NCBI GenBank assembly: GCA_030620095.1
Contig: JAUTXW010002080.1
Coordinates: 334,472 to 398,471, forward strand
Length of the DNA stretch: 64,000 bases
Reading direction: 5' to 3'
Source of the DNA: Kuschelorhynchus macadamiae
Taxonomy: Eukaryota; Arthropoda; Insecta; Coleoptera; Curculionidae
The notes beneath the pieces are model-generated. The model saw only the letters and a program-made list of their open reading frames with translations. It searched no databases and had not been told where the DNA came from. Both the position numbers and the translations under genes were made by a program. This document shows positions 38,356 to 53,392 of this stretch, piece by piece. Position 1 is the first letter of the stretch. Each line of letters begins with the position of its first letter.

Positions 38356-38816
38356 CTATACTGGAACCGGCACCGGCGTAAGAATTTTGGTTTCGTTCAC
38401 ATCTATGATATGTCCAGTGGTATGCTGATATTCAGCTACAACATATTGAAGTACTTCTTCATAGGAAAGATATTGAGCATCTTGTTTCTCCCACATGCAC
38501 TTCTTCATTCGAGCAAGGAATTTTCTATATCTATTCTGAAAAGGTTCGCAACACTAAAAAATATATTCTAACGTGTGCTGAAGATTATACGTACGTTTGA
38601 ACGTCAAAGTAATCTGGCCATTTTGTATGTGGTGGTATGATGGAAGAACTATACTATGCAACGGTGATTCCCGTGGCTAACGTGGAAACATATTAACACG
38701 GTCTCTCGATGCGGTGAGCACAAATTGGGTATAAAAATTCGACTGAATCTCTTCACTCAATGTTCAGATCTTGGATAAATGTCCTTGAAGATGTCTCGTG
38801 AAATTAAAGACAAACT
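38356..38816 (-). pseudogene. Unrecognised protein-coding relic next to the DIRS insertion
   Basis: One minus-strand frame of about 153 codons reads coherently from near 38816 to TAG at 38356-38358, apart from three internal stops. Segments include TASRDRVNMF, SIVLPSYHHIQNGQIT, LTFKRTYNLQHTLEYIF and KKCMWEKQDAQYLSYEEV, ending KILTPVPVPV. Composition is that of a soluble cellular protein and there is no intron, so a processed pseudogene or an unknown element's ORF are both possible. I do not recognise the family. The DIRS end lies only about 16 bp away. Confidence 0.5.
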
Positions 38817-39607
38817 TCCATAGTAATTCCAATTTGACAAAGATTCATCGCAGGAACCATGATTTATCAGTGTTTCGACCTAGCTGTTCTAGGGTTGAAG
38901 TTACGAGGTGGAAAACTTGTGAAAAAAGGTTTCCCCTTTCGAAAATAAAAAACCGTGTGTCAGTGGTCTACCCTGTATATGAAGAAGCATTTTTGTTGAT
39001 GTAATTTTCAATTAACAAATAATAAATATAAAAAGCACAAACATTATACATGCAATGTGCATGATTTTATGGCGTGTAGTATTTAAACGTATATTACCGT
39101 TTAATATGTTTTGTATTTAATCTTAATTTAAAAAAAAGTTAATTACTTTTTATTTATTACAAAGTAGTTTTGGGCAAAACCCAAAGCTTTGAAATTTTCG
39201 CTAATTAACGTATCTTTATTAAAGTATAATATCATCAGTTGTAACCTAAACGGCGGAATATCAACGCCTTTCAAACTGAAAGATTTGGTCGATATATTAT
39301 ACCCTCTACATACAAGGTTATTTTTTATAATTTGCCACCCCCTGAGAGGCGTATTTTTTCAAGATACAAAGAAATGGTTCCTACGAAAGTTTTTCCTAAA
39401 GATTTACATGGCGGCAATTTTAAAAACAAAATACTATCGGAAAATCACTAAATCACCATCAACTTTATTATTTTAAATGGTACACCCTGTAATTTTTGAC
39501 ATTTTTGGATTCTCCTCATTTTCCCCTTTCCAACAATATATAATTTGTCTATATTCGGAACAGTAGTTTCTGCTTATTCCACTTTAAAGTTACCACATAT
39601 GACAATT

Positions 39608-40300
39608 TTACAGATATGCAGTCATACTTAAATCACGGTACCCATGAAATGATGAAATGTCATCTAAAAACAAAGGAGCCCTGTTGGACGTGAACGCAAT
39701 CCAAAGATACTTAAACCGCTTGCTTTGCCCATGGAATGTCACCAACAAAAACGAAACAGCAATTTGTAAAATGTGACCCACTACACTATCCAAGCAATTT
39801 GGAAACTCTCTTTTCAGTTTCCTAAATGCTTGGATAATGAAGGTGGGACATTCTCTATTTAAAACCCTAATTTCATACACTATTTTTTGTCGCAACTCGT
39901 CAAAACTATCCGTTCTCTTATGATACACTTTATCCTTTAGGTATCCCCACAAAAAATTGTCCAAAGGTATAAGATCGGGACTGTTCGCGGGCCAATGAAT
40001 ATGGCCAAATTTGCCAGTCCACAAATTATATCGAGCGTTTAAAGTGACTTCTCGAATGTTGTGTGGTGATGCGACATCTTGGAGCCAAATTATTTGATGG
40101 TGAGTGTTTAAAGGAAGCTGCTCCAAAAAATGCTCAATTTCGTTATTTAATACATTTAAATATCGTTCCCCGTTAATATACCCTCAATAAATATCGGACC
40201 AATAATTTGGTTTCCCAAGATGCCGCACCACACATTTATTCACTTCCGCCCTTGTCTCTTTCGCTCTTAAATTATATGTGGATTTATTTTTCCCGCACCT
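39608..40300 (-). pseudogene. Mariner-like transposase, degenerate
   Basis: The minus-strand frame 39608-40126 encodes HHQIIWLQDVASPHN (the second catalytic Asp region, QDxAxPH), WPANSPDLIPLDNFLWGYLKDK (third catalytic acid in PLD) and a YEIRVLNRECPTFI helix. Upstream pieces (near 40170-40240) give MCGAASWE/GTIF-like remnants of the N-terminal catalytic region. It is a different family from the 17.5 kb and 48.4 kb elements. The N-terminus is cut by the tRNA-like insertion. Frame changes and stops make it inactive. Confidence 0.75.
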
Positions 40301-40838
40301 CTGGATCACTGGATCACTCTAACCAACTGCGCTATCGTACCACTGATAAGCAATTTGAATATGTACACGTTCTAAGGAATTGCTTATCAGTGGTACGATA
40401 GCGCAATTAGTTAGAGCGATGGACTAGCGATCCAGAGGTGCGGATTAGATCCCCGCTCGTACCATAACTTTTGCTGTTGATTATAAATATTTCTAAAAAT
40501 ATATTTCACAGTTTAAAAATAAACTAATAAAATACTTCTATTCAAACTTTGGCTTATACGGGCATAACGTAAAATTGTAAATTTACTAATGTGGACGGTA
40601 CCTAATAGCGATGTCAGATTTGACGTACAGTCAGAAACGCCGCGCCATAAGTTTAGAATATTTGGCAAGATTAACACTGGTTATGATACTGGTGGGTTTG
40701 AATATGTGCAAGTTCTAATGAATTGCTTATCAGTGGTACGATAGCTCGATTGGTTAGAGCAATGGACTAGAGTTCCAGAGGTGCAGGATCGATCCCCGCT
40801 CGTACCATAACTTTTGCTGTTGATTATAAATATTTCTA
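40288..40838 (+). repeat. tRNA-derived SINE cluster: two full copies and one inverted partial
   Basis: Copies at 40392-40464 and 40735-40807 have perfect 7 bp acceptor stems (GGTACGA/TCGTACC), A-box-like TAGCTCGATTGG and T-loop-like ATCGATC sequences. Both have T-stem mismatches and poor anticodon stems (AGC- or AGA-like loops), so they are not functional tRNAs. Both are embedded in the same unit: upstream ATTGCTTATCAGT, downstream TAACTTTTGCTGTTG and TTATAAATATTTCTAA, spaced 342 bp apart. An inverted partial copy (40288-40350) precedes the first, forming a hairpin. Another tail fragment lies at 43222-43252. Confidence 0.7.
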
Positions 40839-42746
40839 AGCATGTCTTGCCTCCGTCTGGTCAGCAGATCCTCACAGAAGTGGAGGCGTGCTTTGGTTAA
40901 AACGATCGTTGGTTAATAGTTGCACTGGTCTAATTTTATACGGGCCGTATCGATTTTTTTTAGCACTAAACGGACGTAAAACTTCGATTTTCTGAATATC
41001 CGAGAGAAGTCCGGCATCGATCTGCTTGGATTTTCTAAAAATTAGTTTTTAGTTTAACTTTTAGACTACCTAAAGAAATAATTTTTTACCTTCAAAATAT
41101 AATTATATAGATAATTCCTCGTCCAAGTCAAAATTTACTCGTTTTCTTTGCCTCTGCAAGGATTTTCTTTGTTCGTGGTTTTTTATTATATATGTAACAG
41201 TTTTTCTTGAGGGAACTTTTGCACCAGGATATAGCAGCTGTATTGTCGCACTGCAATTGACGCATTATTAGCATTTGCGAAATAAAGTTGAAACATTTTT
41301 GGTTTTTCTTCTTCGGCAAATTGCATTTTAGATTTTATTAATTTTGTTTTCCGTAAAATCAATAAAATATTTTACTTACGAATAAAAGTAAGTGTGTTGT
41401 TTTTGTTGGTGACATTCCATGGGTAAAGCGATTTCATCATTTCATGGGTACCGCGATTTAAGTATGGCTGCATATCTGTGAAATTGTCATATGTGGTAAC
41501 TTTAAAGTTGAATAAGTCAAAAACTACTGTTCCGAATATAGACAAATTATATATTTTTGGAAAGGGGAAAATAAGGAGAAGCCAAAAATGTCAAAAAATA
41601 CAGGGTGTCCCATTTAAAATAACAAAGTTGATGGAGATTTAGTGCTCGGAGACGATCGGAGGTCTTTTTTTAAAATTGCCTGAATGTAAATGTTTAGGAA
41701 ATTCCCGATAACTTTCGTAGGAACCATTTCTTTGTATCCTGAAACAATAAGCCTCTCAGGGGGTGGCAAATTATAAAAAATAACCCTGTACATACACCCT
41801 ATTATTCAACACTTTACCTACAATAGAGAGACATCCATAATAAACATGTTTGAAGAAATTATTCAGCAAGCAGTAAGTAAGTAGTATTGGAGGTCAAAGT
41901 GCGGCTGATTTAGAAACTGTAATAAATAATTCAATAGGAGCAGAAGTATACACAATCAATAATTCACCAGACAAACATTTAACTGTAGTTTATTATTACG
42001 CACAAAAACGTTCGACAAAGTAAAAGCGGTTCGAAAAACTTACGACACCTATAATTTACTTCTTGTTCTAGTATATTATTTTCAGACGGGAAATATTGTT
42101 TTATGCAACAGCTGGGAAAAGCAGAATCTGTCATTATTTGGGCGATTTCTTATTAAGTAGTGGATGATCGTAAAAAATGAACACATGGTTGTTTTCCATA
42201 GAACAAATACGTTATTTTATGTACTGGAATTCTGTGGTAAAGCCGATTCCGATTTTCCCAGAAGGATGAGCCTGATTAGCTTTGCCAGGGCAGATATCCG
42301 GCCGCAGATACCACTTCAGCACTAAAACCAACATACTAATCTACACATGTTAGCGGAGAAATATATTTATATACAGTGTGTCCACGGATTAACTCCGGAA
42401 GAGGAAACACTTTTTTGTATGTGGATTTAGGATAAAAAGTCATTATTTGTAAAAATACCTGCTTATACTAAAATATTGAAAAACAGTATCCCTTTTCTTT
42501 ATTACACAGGATGCTGAAAAAAGTTCATAATTTAAAAAATGTCACTGGGAAACTCACTTCTTTTAGATTATATATTGAATACGTTTGAAAACTTTGAAAA
42601 CAGTATTATTTATTCAATATAGTTAATATAGTATACACGGTGCAAAAAAAAAATTAGAAACAAAATTGTATGTATTTCCAAAATTATTTCAAAAACATTT
42701 TTTGAAAATTAAAATAATGAATTAGAAAAAACAAAACTGGACAAAA

Positions 42747-42920
42747 TTATTCAACAGTAACACCACCAACTTCTGTACACTTTTCTATTTTTGTAAGCCT
42801 GTTGTAAATTTCCTGAATTTCAATATTTTCAATGATTTCAGGAATCCGGTCTTTTAAAAGATCTAAATTATTATTAAGTTGATTCGCATATATTTTCTTC
42901 GTAATATCAGGTCCCTGTGA
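42747..42920 (-). pseudogene. Mariner-like transposase, C-terminal scrap
   Basis: The minus-strand frame reads LLKDRIPEIIENIEIQEIYN, RLTKIEKCTEVGG and VTVE then TAA at 42747. It matches the usual mariner-like C-terminus pattern L+xRI..E..NI......N...RL..C....G...E. The catalytic region is not found upstream. Confidence 0.55.
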
Positions 42921-43116
42921 TGGTTAAGTTATAGATCGATTCAACATTGATAGAAAATATCAATTTAACAATTTCCGAACAATTGCTGTAGCTTGTGCTG
43001 CGTGGCTATCTTTTTGATAATTTTTATTTTGTTGGGTATTTAGGAATATATAGGTACTTAGTATCTAAGTAGTCTAGCTTCAGAAAAGTTAACATTTCCA
43101 AACATTTATTTTTTTA

Positions 43117-43215
43117 CTTTCCTTGTAAAAGGGAAGTATTGTAATCGTGGAAAAATAACCCTCCGAGATTTTTTCAGATCTCTACGTTTCAGGGTCCCTA
43201 GATGTCGATGTGATT
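43117..43215 (+). repeat. Dispersed repeat family copy C, truncated
   Basis: The head only (AAAAGGGAAGTATTGTAATC to GGGTCCCTAGATG). It is cut off and followed after about 7 bp by a SINE-tail fragment (TTTTGCTGTTGATTATAAAT). Confidence 0.75.
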
Positions 43216-44112
43216 CTCTCTTTTGCTGTTGATTATAAATATTTCTAACAGTATATACGCGTTATATACTAAATAACTATGTGCTGAACTAAATTGGGTT
43301 ACACTTCATTGTACCTAATAAAAGAAAAGATTTACAACGAGGGAAGTTAAGGAAATGTACCCATGTTTTATATTTTCTTTAAAAGATAGTCCACACCAAA
43401 CATTAACTTTTTTAGAATTGAATCCTCAAAATTAGAATAAAAATTTAAATTTTCCATACTCCAGAAACATACATTTGTGAATTAAGTGTCCCTTTTGTGG
43501 GAAAGGTAGCTTTGTCTAAAAATATGCTGTTTTTCAAGAAATTACGATTTTAAAGATGCTCACTGAACTATAAAGAATTATCTAGTCTCTCGGCCTTGCC
43601 ATCTTCTTCCAGTATATGGATTCAGCGCATCATCGTAATCGACAAATATCGACAGGGAGCACCAAAAATTAGCTATGTTGGTAAATTAGATTTGCAGGTG
43701 ATTTATAAAGCAAATACACAACACATACCTAAGTCATACCATTTATCAAGTCACTGAAAGAACCTAGTGAGGCCAAGAGATTCCATTTTTGTTTATGGTT
43801 CGGTTATTACCTTAAACTCCTTCTTCAAAAATGTCAATTGGTCGATTTACCATTAATGGAATACTTAGTTCACAAAGTTTCTGTATTATGGAAAATCCAA
43901 ATTTTTATCTTAATTGTAGGAATACTCTAAAAAGTTAATGGTTGCTGTGGTATATCTTTTAACGAAAATATAAAAAACAATAAATATATGGAAATGTTAA
44001 ATCCTATAAAGCTAAACTACATACATAGTATGTATAGGGGGTAATACCCGACAAAAATCATTTTTTCAACACTATAGCAATTATTAGGGAATGGTTAAAT
44101 AGATATTATCCT

Positions 44113-44220
44113 GAACGTTGAACTGGTCGATACGGCCCAAACCCTTAGCCATCACAGAGTCTTGACATTACAATGGATTTTTGTTTTTGGGGATATTTAA
44201 AGAACAAAATCCGTAAGGTC
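44113..44220 (+). pseudogene. Mariner-like transposase, short catalytic scrap
   Basis: One plus-strand frame (two stops) shows TGRYGPN and then SQSLDITMDFCFWGYLKNK, the third-acid region (a SPDL-x2-D-x4-WGYLKNK type). The rest of the gene is absent. Confidence 0.6.
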
Positions 44221-44566
44221 GCTTTACCCGGAACTTTCCTCGTAACGGATTCCACCACACACATAAAACACAGTTTTTATATTATTATGCATATGGTTAT
44301 TTAGTAATAACTTTATACATGTTATACAATTACCTTACCTTATAATGTATTATTACAATGTATATAATATCTGTATTGCCAAGAAAATATATGCATATAT
44401 AAATTGTGTGATCTATGGGTGAAATCCGTTACGGGGGTTGTTCTGGGTAAACGCCATCTATATTCTAACAATAATTCAGGTGGAAATATACGTTTTCCAT
44501 CTCAACAACTTTACTGTCCAGACGTCTATACATACATAAGTACATACAAACATCGAATTACCTATT

Positions 44567-44900
44567 GTAATCGTGAAAAAATCACCCTCCAATATTTTTT
44601 CAGATCTTCAGGTTTCAGGGTCCCTAGATGACGAAAAACATGTTTTCTAGATTCCGTCGGTCTGTTTGTCTGCCGGTCTGTCTATTCGCGGCATAGCTAA
44701 AAAAACTATTTACCCAATTCTTCACTATTCCTAATAAATGGAAAAAAGTCCTAACTAATATGGTTTTTCAGCCTACTATGATCAAAACTTAATAAGAAGA
44801 GTTCATACAATATGTTATTAGAGCTATTTTGAACATCGAAACAAAAATATTAAAATACAAGACATTTGGACTGAGATTCAAGTTTTTCTTTATGCATGCT
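44567..44900 (+). repeat. Dispersed repeat family copy D
   Basis: ATTGTAATCGTGAAAAAATC, the CCTCC-ATTTTTTCAGATC block, AGGGTCCCTAGATGACG, a GTCTGTTTGTCTG run and CGCGGCATAGC. The body is diverged. Confidence 0.75.
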
Positions 44901-45345
44901 AAATTGAATAAGCATTCAACTTTCTATAAAAATTACACTAACAATTTTGAAGAATAATGAAATACCCTTGCAACAGACAAATATATTTGTTATTATTAAA
45001 AATATTAAGTCTAAATAAGTTTGACTTTTACTAAAACTAACTATTGTTAATACAGTATTTTTAATGCACTAACTTTTATCAAGAATAAAATATTCTGAGA
45101 AATTGAAAATAAAAAAAATTCCCATATGTTGCACACTTTTTGGGCCACACTTTTCTAATTCCAATTTTATATTTTCTGAAAATTCCTTCAATATTGTCTT
45201 TGCGTTTTAATTAGTAGCCCTGAGGAAGAAAAGAATTATTTCGAAAGCTTGGCTATTAGAAAATAAACGTACTATAGACTTTTTGGCCGAATCCCCTTTA
45301 TCTCTTTATACTATTTGATAGTATACGGCCGTTACTTGCAAGTAG

Positions 45346-45347
<2 letters not shown>

Positions 45348-45417
<70 letters not shown>
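45348..45417. repeat. (TA)n microsatellite, about 70 bp
   Basis: Pure alternating AT. Confidence 0.98.
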
Positions 45418-45420
<3 letters not shown>

Positions 45421-45466
45421 TTACTTATTTATATATATTTCCTGTTTATGGACACTGATTTTAGAT

Positions 45467-45822
45467 GGCCAAGACCCAGGATTCTCTGCTTCCGATGAGT
45501 CAAGGTCAAGTGTTGACGATATCCCATTTTCGCGGCTATGTCCAAACAAAGCTGCTAGGGCACTTCTTGATAGGGATAATATAACATGGAGAAACACCTC
45601 TGGCTGTAATCTAAAGAATTTTTTATTTGATCAAACTCCCGAAATATCCCCTAATGTGTCTTATGGTTCGTGAAATAAATCGCTATGCTAAGCAAATTAT
45701 AATTGAACAAATGATAGAGGAATCAATCACAATTACTCTCGTCTGCACGACTGGGTGGAAAAAATGTAGCTGAAGTGCATGTTTTTCTAGGCATAATTTT
45801 ATGGATGAGTTTGTTATGTTGA
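45467..45822 (+). pseudogene. piggyBac-like transposase, N-terminal fragment
   Basis: An upstream frame (to TGA near 45673) encodes WRNTSGCNLKNFLFDQTPEI, the W-x-N region before the piggyBac catalytic domain. After a gap and frame change it reads LMVREINRYAKQ (the usual xVxETNRYAxQ motif), then GWKK. After a further one-base shift in an A run it reads AEVHVFLGIILWMSLL, the WxPVTxxEhKxFLGhhhhMGhh motif. The catalytic Asp residues would follow but sequence identity is lost. A relic without TTAA termini that I could find. Confidence 0.7.
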
Positions 45823-46882
45823 TGAAACATAAATAGGTACAAAAATGCACAATTAAATTCATTAAAATAGCTAAAACAATTTTTTCTCGGACCACTCAAA
45901 ACAGAAATAAAATGTATATATAAGATGTAGATAAATGTCTATATGTTAATAATAACTACCAAGCCCTACCTAACCTGAAGTACACAACAAACCACCTCCG
46001 CGAAGGTAGGTTTGAGGTACGTAGCATATTTCACCATTTTTCGTTTTTTTTTTATTTGAAAGCTTGAACTTTCTTCTAAACAGAAATATTGGTTTGCCAA
46101 AATGGAGTTGGTCGCATATATGTAGCAGAAGTGATTTCCATGAAGCAGTGGTGGACGTACAGAACTACAATAGCAGTACGAAAAACTTTTTTTTTCATGT
46201 CTCCTCCTCAGAGTTACAGCTCATATGCATCATAGAACAAATACAAAAAAGCTTTATGTCAACTACCCTAACATCTGTATATTATGGGCTAATTTATTAA
46301 ATATTTTTATAGACATATATTTTTTACATTTTTTGTTTTTGAGTGAGTGGATGAATTATAAAATGTATGTTTAAAGTGTGGCTATGTTATAATGTATGTT
46401 TAAATTATTTATTGTGAAATGTTTCCCTATTTGTATGTAAAATGCCAATCATTCAATTAGGCTAGTTTATAACGAGGGCTTTATTTGGTTATTTCAATAA
46501 TTTAATAAAAATGTTCTATTTATTTTGAGAAAGAAAGTTTTATTTAAAAGTAAATTAATATGTACTAACTTTTTTTTACATTAAATTGTGGAACTGGATA
46601 AACTGTGCATCATGTTAAACGTATTTTTTCGACCTATTTATGTTTCTGTCAACAATGGCGTTTAAAATAAAAAATTAATTAAAAAAAATGCATTTAGGTG
46701 ACGAATTTATCAAAAATAGATAGTTTAATCCAGGATTATTTACATTTGGTAAACTGAAAAAGCATTAAGTTAAAAAGAACTTAAAATATTTTCTATGTCA
46801 AAAACCATGAGTTCTTTCGGGACAGATTAACATCTTAGATCGGTTTCGTTTGTCACCTCGTTTTGTTCGTTTGTTTTTACTT
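45823..46882. other. Gene-free AT-rich stretch
   Basis: No supported feature. The 78-codon frame at 46064-46300 is unrecognised. Confidence 0.4.
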
Positions 46883-47440
46883 GCCTCGTAAAAGGGAAGT
46901 ATTGTATCGTGAAAAATCACCCCCGAGATTTTTTCAGATCTTGACGTTTCAGGGTCCCTAGATCCCGAAAAATAAGTTTTCCCCATTCGGTCGGTCTGCG
47001 AGGCATAGTAAAAAAACCACTTACACGATTGACTTAAAGTTTTTGTCAAAAATTAACAAAATGGCGGACTAGTGAAATGTTAAAAAATATTACTAAAAAA
47101 ATGCTTATCCAATTTATATCAAATGATGCACAAAAATCAAGTATTATTTAGGACTCAACTGGTCAAATTTTCGTACGAATCCAAGATGGAACAAAATGGC
47201 GGCTTAATAAAATATTTTAAAATTCACCCTGAAAAAACTACTTAATGAACTGATTTCAAATTGTGTGCCATAACTAATTATGGTATAGGGGTGAACTAGT
47301 AAAACTACGGTACGAATTCAAAACGGCGGAACAAAATGGCGGCTACATAAAAACTAAATCAGATTGACTTCAAATTTTAGTCAAAAATTAAGGGTCATAT
47401 GTGGACCTGGTTGTAGTAAAAATCCAATATCCCGGTAGTA
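46883..47440 (+). repeat. Dispersed repeat family copy E with internal tandem units
   Basis: A head as in the other copies (AAAGGGAAGTATTGTATCG, AGGGTCCCTAGATCC, GGCATAG). It is followed by at least three diverged units of about 125-140 bp, each with AACAAAATGGCGG (near 47057, 47190 and 47330), an ACTACTTA-type motif and a GGTACGAAT motif. Confidence 0.75.
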
Positions 47441-51944
<4,504 letters not shown>

Positions 51945-52095
51945 AGTAGTTAAAATAGGGGAGCGCCTCCTCCTCCTCCTCTTCCTCTCTCTCATGTCCC
52001 TCATTCTTATCTTCCTCCCCTTTTATTCTCATTCGCATCATATTTTTAATTTTTTCTCTTTGTCCTCCCACATTTGATTTTGCATTCTTAAGTCT

Positions 52096-52103
52096 TATAA
52101 ATA
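52096..52103 (+). promoter_or_regulatory. Candidate TATA box of the RING gene
   Basis: TATAAATA lies 93 bases before the ATG at 52196, leaving room for a transcription start near 52127 and a leader of about 70 bases. Prediction only. Confidence 0.35.
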
Positions 52104-52195
52104 GGTGCATCAAGATCCTTTTAGTATGCTATGTACGAGTGACTGTTAAAAGAAAAAAATCTGTTGAATAAATCTATTAATAATATTAAAATAAA

Positions 52196-52588
52196 ATGAG
52201 TGAATCAGTTGAAGAAAGAAATCGATCCATTCCGCTTCAGACAATTAGCCTCGAAGAAATTATACCAGGAGTTCGAGAAGAAACTATACCATTAGTTCGA
52301 GAAGAAGAAAATGGGATTGTTTTAAAAAATTTTAACAAAACTGAGAGTGAAGAGAAAAAAGTGTTTTGTGCTATTTGTTTTGAAATAATCGAATATTATG
52401 ATTCATGTAGACCAAATACATGTTCCCACATTTTTTGTTTAAAATGTATTTTAAGATGGAATGGTGAAAATTGTTGTTCTATAATGGTAAACAATCGTCC
52501 TGTATGTCGCACTAGATATTACTATTTGGTACAAATCTTCAAAGATGTAATTAGACATCATTTTGTTATAGTTTTAAAAAGAGGATAA
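52196..52588 (+). CDS. RING-finger protein (Polinton accessory gene)
   Basis: 130 codons. The N-terminal half is acidic (EEIIPGVREE repeats, residues 20-40). A RING-like zinc motif follows: CAIC (near 59-62), then CSHIFCLKC (near 77-85), then PVC (near 101). The seventh ligand position, normally the Cys of CP-x-C, is Arg (codon CGT, one transition from TGT), so the second zinc site may be impaired. The closest pattern I know is the Topors-like RING. RING proteins are usually E3 ubiquitin ligases. Its place beside the acidic protein gene and the polymerase suggests it belongs to the Polinton (inference). An intact frame in a decayed neighbourhood is notable. Confidence 0.7.
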   Translation: MSESVEERNRSIPLQTISLEEIIPGVREETIPLVREEENGIVLKNFNKTESEEKKVFCAICFEIIEYYDSCRPNTCSHIFCLKCILRWNGENCCSIMVNNRPVCRTRYYYLVQIFKDVIRHHFVIVLKRG

Positions 52589-52673
52589 TATTTTTCATAA
52601 TTTGTGTTTGTGAAAACTATGGTCAAATAAATTTGTAAAAAGTAAATGTAAATATATAATAATTGACACACAG

Positions 52674-52985
52674 TTTTTCCTTTTCCTATATCGAAACGAC
52701 AATATTCTTTAAGTGTTTTAATATATACTAATTTGTTATGGTTTAACATTTTAAAATAAACAGTGGAAATTAAAAGTTATTATTTTTTAATTATACTAAT
52801 AATAATATATTAATATATTTTTTTTCCTTTTCCTATATTGAAACAACAATGTTCTAAACAAGTTTTTTAATACATACTAATTTTCACATCACATAACAAA
52901 ACAATTGTTATGGTTTAATATTTTTAAAATAAACAGTGGAAATTAAAAGTTATTATATTTTAATTATATTAATAATATTAATATA
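52674..52985. repeat. Diverged tandem duplication downstream of the RING gene
   Basis: TTTTCCTTTTCCTATAT-GAAAC occurs at about 52674 and 52822, and AAAATAAACAGTGGAAATTA at about 52752 and 52927. The unit is about 148-175 bp. Confidence 0.75.
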
Positions 52986-53039
52986 ATTTGCATCAAGTAA
53001 GAGAAAACTCAATTGAATACAGAAACAAGCGTTAACAAA

Positions 53040-53235
53040 ATTTTATGCTAATATATGAGCGCTTATAGTGGGAGTTGACATAATCTACACATTATTTTTA
53101 CATATGATTAGCTATTTCATTTTTCGTTCTTGTTGCAATAAAAAAAATACAGGGTCAGATGTTAGAATGAAAAGAAGTATTTTGCATATAGCACTGAAAA
53201 TATATAACCACTTATAGTAACAGTTGACATTTTTT
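53040..53235 (-). pseudogene. Decayed second copy of the acidic protein's Cys-rich C-terminus
   Basis: On the minus strand, near 53110-53205, the decoded text (YYKWLYIFSA, AICKILLFIL) parallels the C-terminus of the 53393-54019 gene (HYKRAYVVSA, AICRIHLFLL) in order and spacing, but most Cys pairs are lost. A further scrap of the same region lies near 53055-53080. Confidence 0.5.
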
Positions 53236-53392
53236 AAAATTAATATTGTTGACGTATTCTACTTATTATCTTTACAATTTATGTTTAAAATTAATATTTT
53301 TGACATAATCTACCCATTACGTTTATAACCTATATTTAAAATTAATATTGTTAAAATAATCTACCCATCACCTTTACAAGCTATGTTTAATA
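53236..53392. repeat. 51 bp tandem repeat, three units
   Basis: Units start AAAATTAATATT at about 53236, 53287 and 53338, with a partial fourth at 53389. Each contains AATCTACCCATTA-like text. Confidence 0.8.

Larger units (their letters stand above)
39313..41788 (-). mobile_element. Mariner-type element with about 370 bp TIRs, 2.5 kb
   Basis: The left end (AAGGTTATTTTTTATAATTT, 39313) and right end (reverse of TTATAAAAAATAACCCTG, ending 41788) begin inverted arms. These also share CACCCCCTGAGAGGC, a CACCCTGTA/ACAGGGTG block, ATATTCGGAACAGTAGTTT and TTTCATGGGTACCG. The left half carries a degenerate transposase on the minus strand. The middle is invaded by tRNA-like repeats (40288-40838). 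Confidence 0.75.
41789..44100. other. Gene-free stretch with transposon scraps
   Basis: It holds a mariner-type terminus CAGTGTGTCCACGG at 42374, a transposase C-terminal relic (42747-42920), a truncated dispersed repeat (43117-43215) and a SINE tail (43222-43252). Otherwise nothing is recognised. Confidence 0.5.

Noticed and set aside
40392..40807. Functional tRNA genes
   Set aside because: The acceptor stems are perfect but the T stems and anticodon stems are mispaired, and the copies share flanking repeat sequence, so a SINE fits better.
45210..45275. Penelope- or LINE-like 3' end (CCTGAGGAAG ... TCGAAAGCTTGG)
   Set aside because: It is a motif resemblance only. No reverse transcriptase is found nearby.
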